Shown here in pieces: positions 58,516 to 64,000 of a stretch of DNA of 64,000 nt. This stretch comes from Epiperipatus broadwayi. Taxonomy: Eukaryota > Onychophora > Udeonychophora > Euonychophora > Peripatidae. A program made the translations under genes and the position numbers. The stretch covers positions 6,059,920 through 6,123,919 of the forward strand of contig JAQFVV010006270.1 of the NCBI GenBank assembly GCA_028023455.1. Direction: 5' to 3'. Every line of letters begins with the position of its first letter. Position 1 is the first letter of the stretch. Under the pieces are notes generated by a model. It was not told where the DNA came from. It did not search any database and was given only the letters and a program-made list of their open reading frames with translations.

Positions 58516-60089
58516 TATATATATATGATGTATGACTTGGTTTTCCTACTATTATATAAATAATGCATATATTTGAATATCCAAAGTATTATAATTTATT
58601 ATATTAGTATTAAATCATTTATTACTTTAACATACGTTATTTCAGTTTAGTTTGTTTTTATCTTTTACAATCCTTTACCTTCAATTTACAAATTAATTTT
58701 TTTTTATATATATAAAAACTGTTTTAAACTTTCTCTTATACTATTTAAAATTTTTTGTTATTTGTATTTAGTCTTGTTTATTTTATTAGTAATTTTATTT
58801 ATTCTGTTTGTTATTTTTATATTATTTGTTTTTATATCTATGTATTTAAAATTATTATTTTTAATTTTATTATTTGTTGTGCTTTTGTTTCTATTTTTAA
58901 ATATTGTTTTTATCTTGCTTTAGTTGGTTAATTGAAGTAACATATAAGTAGTTTAAACACAAAAATGTATCGGGCAATTAATTAATGTTCAAATATGATT
59001 TTTTTAATGAAAAGATTAGAAAAATAAAATATGTTAAAAATAATATTTATTCAATCAATTAATAAAAGATAATATTTAAAAAATAGAAAGAAAATGTATA
59101 TTTAAATAATAAAATTAAGAATAAAAATTTTAAATATATACGTATAAAAATAAATGATATTAAAATAAACAAAATAAATAAATATTAATGAAATAAATAA
59201 AAATATTAATAACAAATTAAACATAAAGTAGTTAATAAAAAATAAGTAACATGATAAATATATTGAATAATAAATATTTAAATAAGAATAAAAATTACAA
59301 TTTTTTTTTCAATATTTATAAAATAAAATAATGAAAATATAAGAACTATATACATAGAAGAAACAATTCAATTATAACAAGATTTAAAGTTTGACCATTC
59401 ATTTTTTGCCCTGATGGATAGATATTGTTCTTTTGTTCATTTTTTAATGGATAAAAAGTTAGTTTTTATTATGTCTTTGAGAAATTTTTGTTAAAAATTT
59501 AAGTTCAAAAAATAAAAATAATCTGCAAAATAAGAAATAAACAGACAAAAGGAAAGACTTCATTTAGCTTTTAGGCTAAAAAAATATTTTCAATGAAGAA
59601 AAAGGTTTTTCTATTAAATTTTTATTTTTACTTAAATTTGATAAAAGATTAATTCAAATAATAAAAATATTTTGTCTTCAAAATATTTAAAAACTTTCAA
59701 TTACTAATAAGTAAAGGAAAATAATAAATAATCTTTTAACTGCAGATAATTTCTGTTTGATATCAGTAAATTTACAGTTAATTTTTACTAAAAATCTATT
59801 ATATTGAAATAAAGTCTAAATGTAAACAAATACTTACTTAGAAACAAATATGTAATAATTTTATAGAAAAAATAATAAACAAGTGAAGAAAATTGTATAT
59901 AAATTTATTTAGTTTCATTAAAGACTAGTCCTGCACAAGCATAATAGCAACTTTTTTCTTGTAAGAAAATCAATAATTTCATTTAACTCTTTAATTCTTT
60001 ATAAATTGTACTTAAAACATTAAGAACATCAATGAACAATTCATTTTCAAAAAAAAAAACTCAAGTTCTTCATCAGACAGTGATGGCAA
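58516..60089. other. RSPRY1 intron, extremely AT-rich, no gene seen
   Basis: Long stretches of A/T with few C or G. No motif is recognised. Confidence 0.45.
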
Positions 60090-60805
60090 ATAAATCCTTA
60101 GTAATGTTCAGCTTAAATGGCTTGGGGTTGAAAGGTGGAATTAGATATTGAGATGCAACACAGACTTCAAAGTGCTGCTTTTAGCGAGTTAAAAGATAGA
60201 ATATTTTATCATAGGGAAATAACTACTGCAACTAATTTAGCTATATATAGAACCATTATTTTAACCAATTTATTTTAAGAATATGAATCTTGGTAACACT
60301 ATCAGTGCAATATAAAGATATTATGGAAATTTCATTTAGGGATGCTTCCTAAAATTTTAAAAGTACAATGGTAAGGTTGTAAAACCACTCAATATGTTCT
60401 TCAACGTGCTGGATATGATTTTATTGAGTCCTTCATTGGATTGGCATGCATTGTGAATGAACAATGGCAAACTTCCCAAATGGTGTTTTATGGCGAACTT
60501 GAACATGAATTTTATAGGAGAAATAGACCCCCCTCTACATTATAAGGATGATTTCAAAGACATTCTAAAGAAGTGCAATGCCAATTGTTTTCATTGGGAA
60601 GATATGGCAGAGAATAGAATACATTGGAGAGATACAATTAGACATAATGATGAAGTATTTCAGAAAAAGTTTTCTGCTGAAGAAACTAAAAGACAATGTA
60701 AAATGCCAAGTAATCAGAGAAAATGGACCAGCATGTTTTGTATGTAGGCATATTTATGGTGAACAGATTGGATTGTATAGTCATTGCAAAACTCATTTCT
60801 AGAGT
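60090..60805 (+). pseudogene. LINE C-terminal remnant ending in a C2H2 finger
   Basis: Shifting frames read SELKDRIFYHREITTATNLA, then IYRTIILTNLF near 60185-60270, VLQRAGYDFIESFIGLACIV near 60400, MVFYGELEHEFYRRNRPP near 60480, HYKDDFKDILKKCN near 60540, and finally CFVCRHIYGEQIGLYSHCKTH. That last element is a C-x2-C-x12-H-x3-H finger near 60735-60797. This block order is the conserved C-terminus of LINEs of the FIDLxKAFDxVN type. Several stops and shifts. Confidence 0.75.
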
Positions 60806-60871
60806 AATTTTTTTCCTCTCTCTCTTTTTTTTTTTGGAATTGGAATGGTCATATTTATTTTTTAGCAGCTA

Positions 60872-61214
<343 letters not shown>

Positions 61215-61217
61215 GTA

Positions 61218-62838
61218 TTACAAAAAAAATTACAGAATAATAATTCTAATCTAGTTGCTGATGATTTTTCTCATTATTTCTCAGAGCTTTTTAAACAATC
61301 TAATTCTTTTACTGATTTGACTGAAAATAATGATCTAGTTGAAGAAAGAATAACATTGGATTCATTTATTGAATCTGATGTTATTTTTGCTATTGGGCAG
61401 CTTAAATTACATTCTAGTGTGGGCCTTGACAATATTCCAGCTTTCATTTATAAAGGATGTGCTGAATACATTGCTTCTCCTCTTTTGCATATTTTTAATT
61501 GCTCTTTAGCAAATGGTACTTTTCCTACATCCCTTAAAATTGCTAAAGTTGTTCCTATTTTTAAGAAAGGATCTAGAGATTTGGTAAGTGACTATAGGCC
61601 TATTTCAATTCTACACACTGTTGCTCGAATTTTTGAAAGATGTTTGTATAATAAAATTATCTTGGATGTCTCTAAGGTTTTGGCACCAGAGCAGCATGGA
61701 TTTTTGCCTAATAGGTCCATTGAAACAAATTTGCTAACTATTTTTGATCACATTTCAAATTCAATTGAGAATCAATCTAGGTTAGATGTTGTTTATTTTG
61801 ATATGTCCAAGGCTTTTGATAGAGTTAATCATAAAATTCTTCTTCAGAAGCTTTGTAGGTTAGGTTTTTCTAAATTATTAATTAATTGGTTTGACTCTTT
61901 TCTTAGGGATAGAATGTCTTGTGTGAGGTTTAATGGTAAATTGTCATTACCTTATTATTGCTTCACTGGGGTGCCTCAAGGCAGTGTTCTTGCACCTTTA
62001 TTATTTAATGTATACATTGATGACCTAAAAACATGCATTAAATTTTCACATCTTCTATGTTATGCAGATGATTGCAAAATTTTTAGGCATATTTATTCTA
62101 TTAATGACTGTTTTTTACTTCAAAGTGATGTAGATAATTTCTTGAATTGGTGTGAATATAATTATATAGATATAAATATGGATAAGTGCTCCATTGTCTC
62201 TTACTCTAGAAAATCTGAAGTCTTAAGGTTTTCCTCTTATACGGGGGACTCTCAAATTATAACCAATGATCATCAAAGAGATCTCGGAATAATATTTTCC
62301 AATAATGGATCTTTTCGTAATCACATTAATTTTATGGTGAATAAATCTCTTAAAATTGTAGGAGCTATTTACAGATATGGAAAAGCATTTAATAAATTTA
62401 CAAAGATTAAACTTTTTATATCCTTAGTTCTTCCCATCTTGGAGTATGGTTCAATTATATGGAATCCTCATAACAGGACAGATATCATAAGAATTCAGTC
62501 TGTTTTTGACAAATTTGCAAAATTAAATAGTTTAAGTAATGAACACTATATTGATTTACTACTGAGACGAAAAACAAGAGATCTCAAACTTCTTCATAAA
62601 TTCATCTCCCAGAATATTTCTGTATCTAATTTGCTTTCTAACTTAGGTACTAAAAAAAAATTATAATACTCGTACTCATAATGTTTTTGAACTGAAAAAT
62701 TGTAAATCTGATGTATTAAGATTTTCCCCTTTATTTCGTTTACCTAGAACTTATAACAAAGATTTTGGTAATGATGATGTTTTTAATTTGGATTTTAAAC
62801 AATTCACTAAAGTCCTCATAAAAAAATATTTTCCTTAA
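61218..62838 (+). pseudogene. Jockey-like LINE reverse transcriptase, 5' truncated
   Basis: About 540 residues of RT are nearly intact. Motifs in order: SVGLDNIPAF, VVPIFKKGSRD with DYRPISIL, EQHGFLPNRS, VVYFDMSKAFDRVNHK (palm A, catalytic Asp), GVPQGSVLAPLLFNVYIDDL (palm B), YADDCKIF (palm C), a DLGI segment and LPILEYGSIIWNP. The endonuclease and ORF1 are absent. One extra base in the A-run at 62652-62660 shifts the frame; reading on past it restores a natural C-terminus ending at 62838. The arrangement is typical of the Jockey/CR1 group. Much younger than the other LINEs here. Confidence 0.88.
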
Positions 62839-63797
<959 letters not shown>

Positions 63798-64000
63798 GAT
63801 GCTGTCTCTTGTAGAAGTAGGACGTGTTTTTCCCCTCTCTTAAAAGTATTGGAATTTTTTTAAAGGAGCCTCTCGTTATTTATTTTATCAGCTTTTTTTG
63901 GATATCAAACCGGTTTCTTCTATGTTATTGATGGACAAAGGGCTTAAATAAACATTAGTTTTATGGTAGACATCATTTAATTTGGAACTATGTTTATAAG
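63798..64000. other. RSPRY1 intron, short unassigned tail
   Basis: Nothing recognised. It contains 'gggcttaaataaacattagt' but no exon. Confidence 0.4.

Overview
This is animal nuclear DNA: very AT-rich, with spliced exons, long introns and dense transposable-element debris. No prokaryotic gene structure is present. The lineage is not settled by the sequence; an invertebrate with Penelope-like elements, several LINE types, hAT MITEs and tRNA-derived SINEs fits best.

Host gene: three exons on the + strand (35767-35932, 41301-41427, 57039-57097) have correct splice sites and compatible phases. Joined, they encode about 117 residues that closely match the segment of RSPRY1 (RING finger and SPRY domain protein 1) between its N-terminal tail and its SPRY domain. 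The right 28 kb of the window is therefore the inside of an RSPRY1 gene, with introns of about 5.4 kb, 15.6 kb and at least 6.9 kb. The N-terminal exons, the SPRY domain and the RING domain were not found. The left 35 kb is either an upstream intron or upstream flank.

Repeats: the dominant theme is repeats that contain hammerhead ribozyme (HHR) motifs and are built as inverted (foldback) structures. Family A (about 17 copies or fragments) carries a type I HHR with a two-part stem I, conserved core, covarying stem II, and a tiny self-complementary stem III. Family E (3217-3697, 19279-20215, 40838-41220) carries a second HHR with a perfect 6-bp stem II in its best copy. Family P has HHR-like motifs in head-to-head pairs (13588, 20979, 36820, 44778) and also flanks a decayed GIY-YIG endonuclease of a Penelope-like element (9082-11017). 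Two further HHR-like motifs lie at 37391 and 39286. Small repeats with short-stem-III HHRs recall the 'retrozymes' and Penelope-associated HHRs known from animals.

Two observations suggest that family A RNA is reverse transcribed. Three copies are fused at their 3' side to differently truncated 3' ends of one LINE family. One of these fused copies (33895-34205) shows a strongly strand-biased A-to-G excess in both arms of its hairpin, as expected if a double-stranded RNA had been edited before being copied into DNA.

Other contents: decayed LINEs of at least four types; a Jockey-like LINE reverse transcriptase (61218-62838) sitting between ATT microsatellites; a 4.9-kb AT-rich palindrome (about 45310-50205) that splits a LINE; three MITEs with 8-bp target duplications; and two copies of a 100-bp tRNA-derived SINE. 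Gaps not listed are AT-rich sequence in which I see nothing further.
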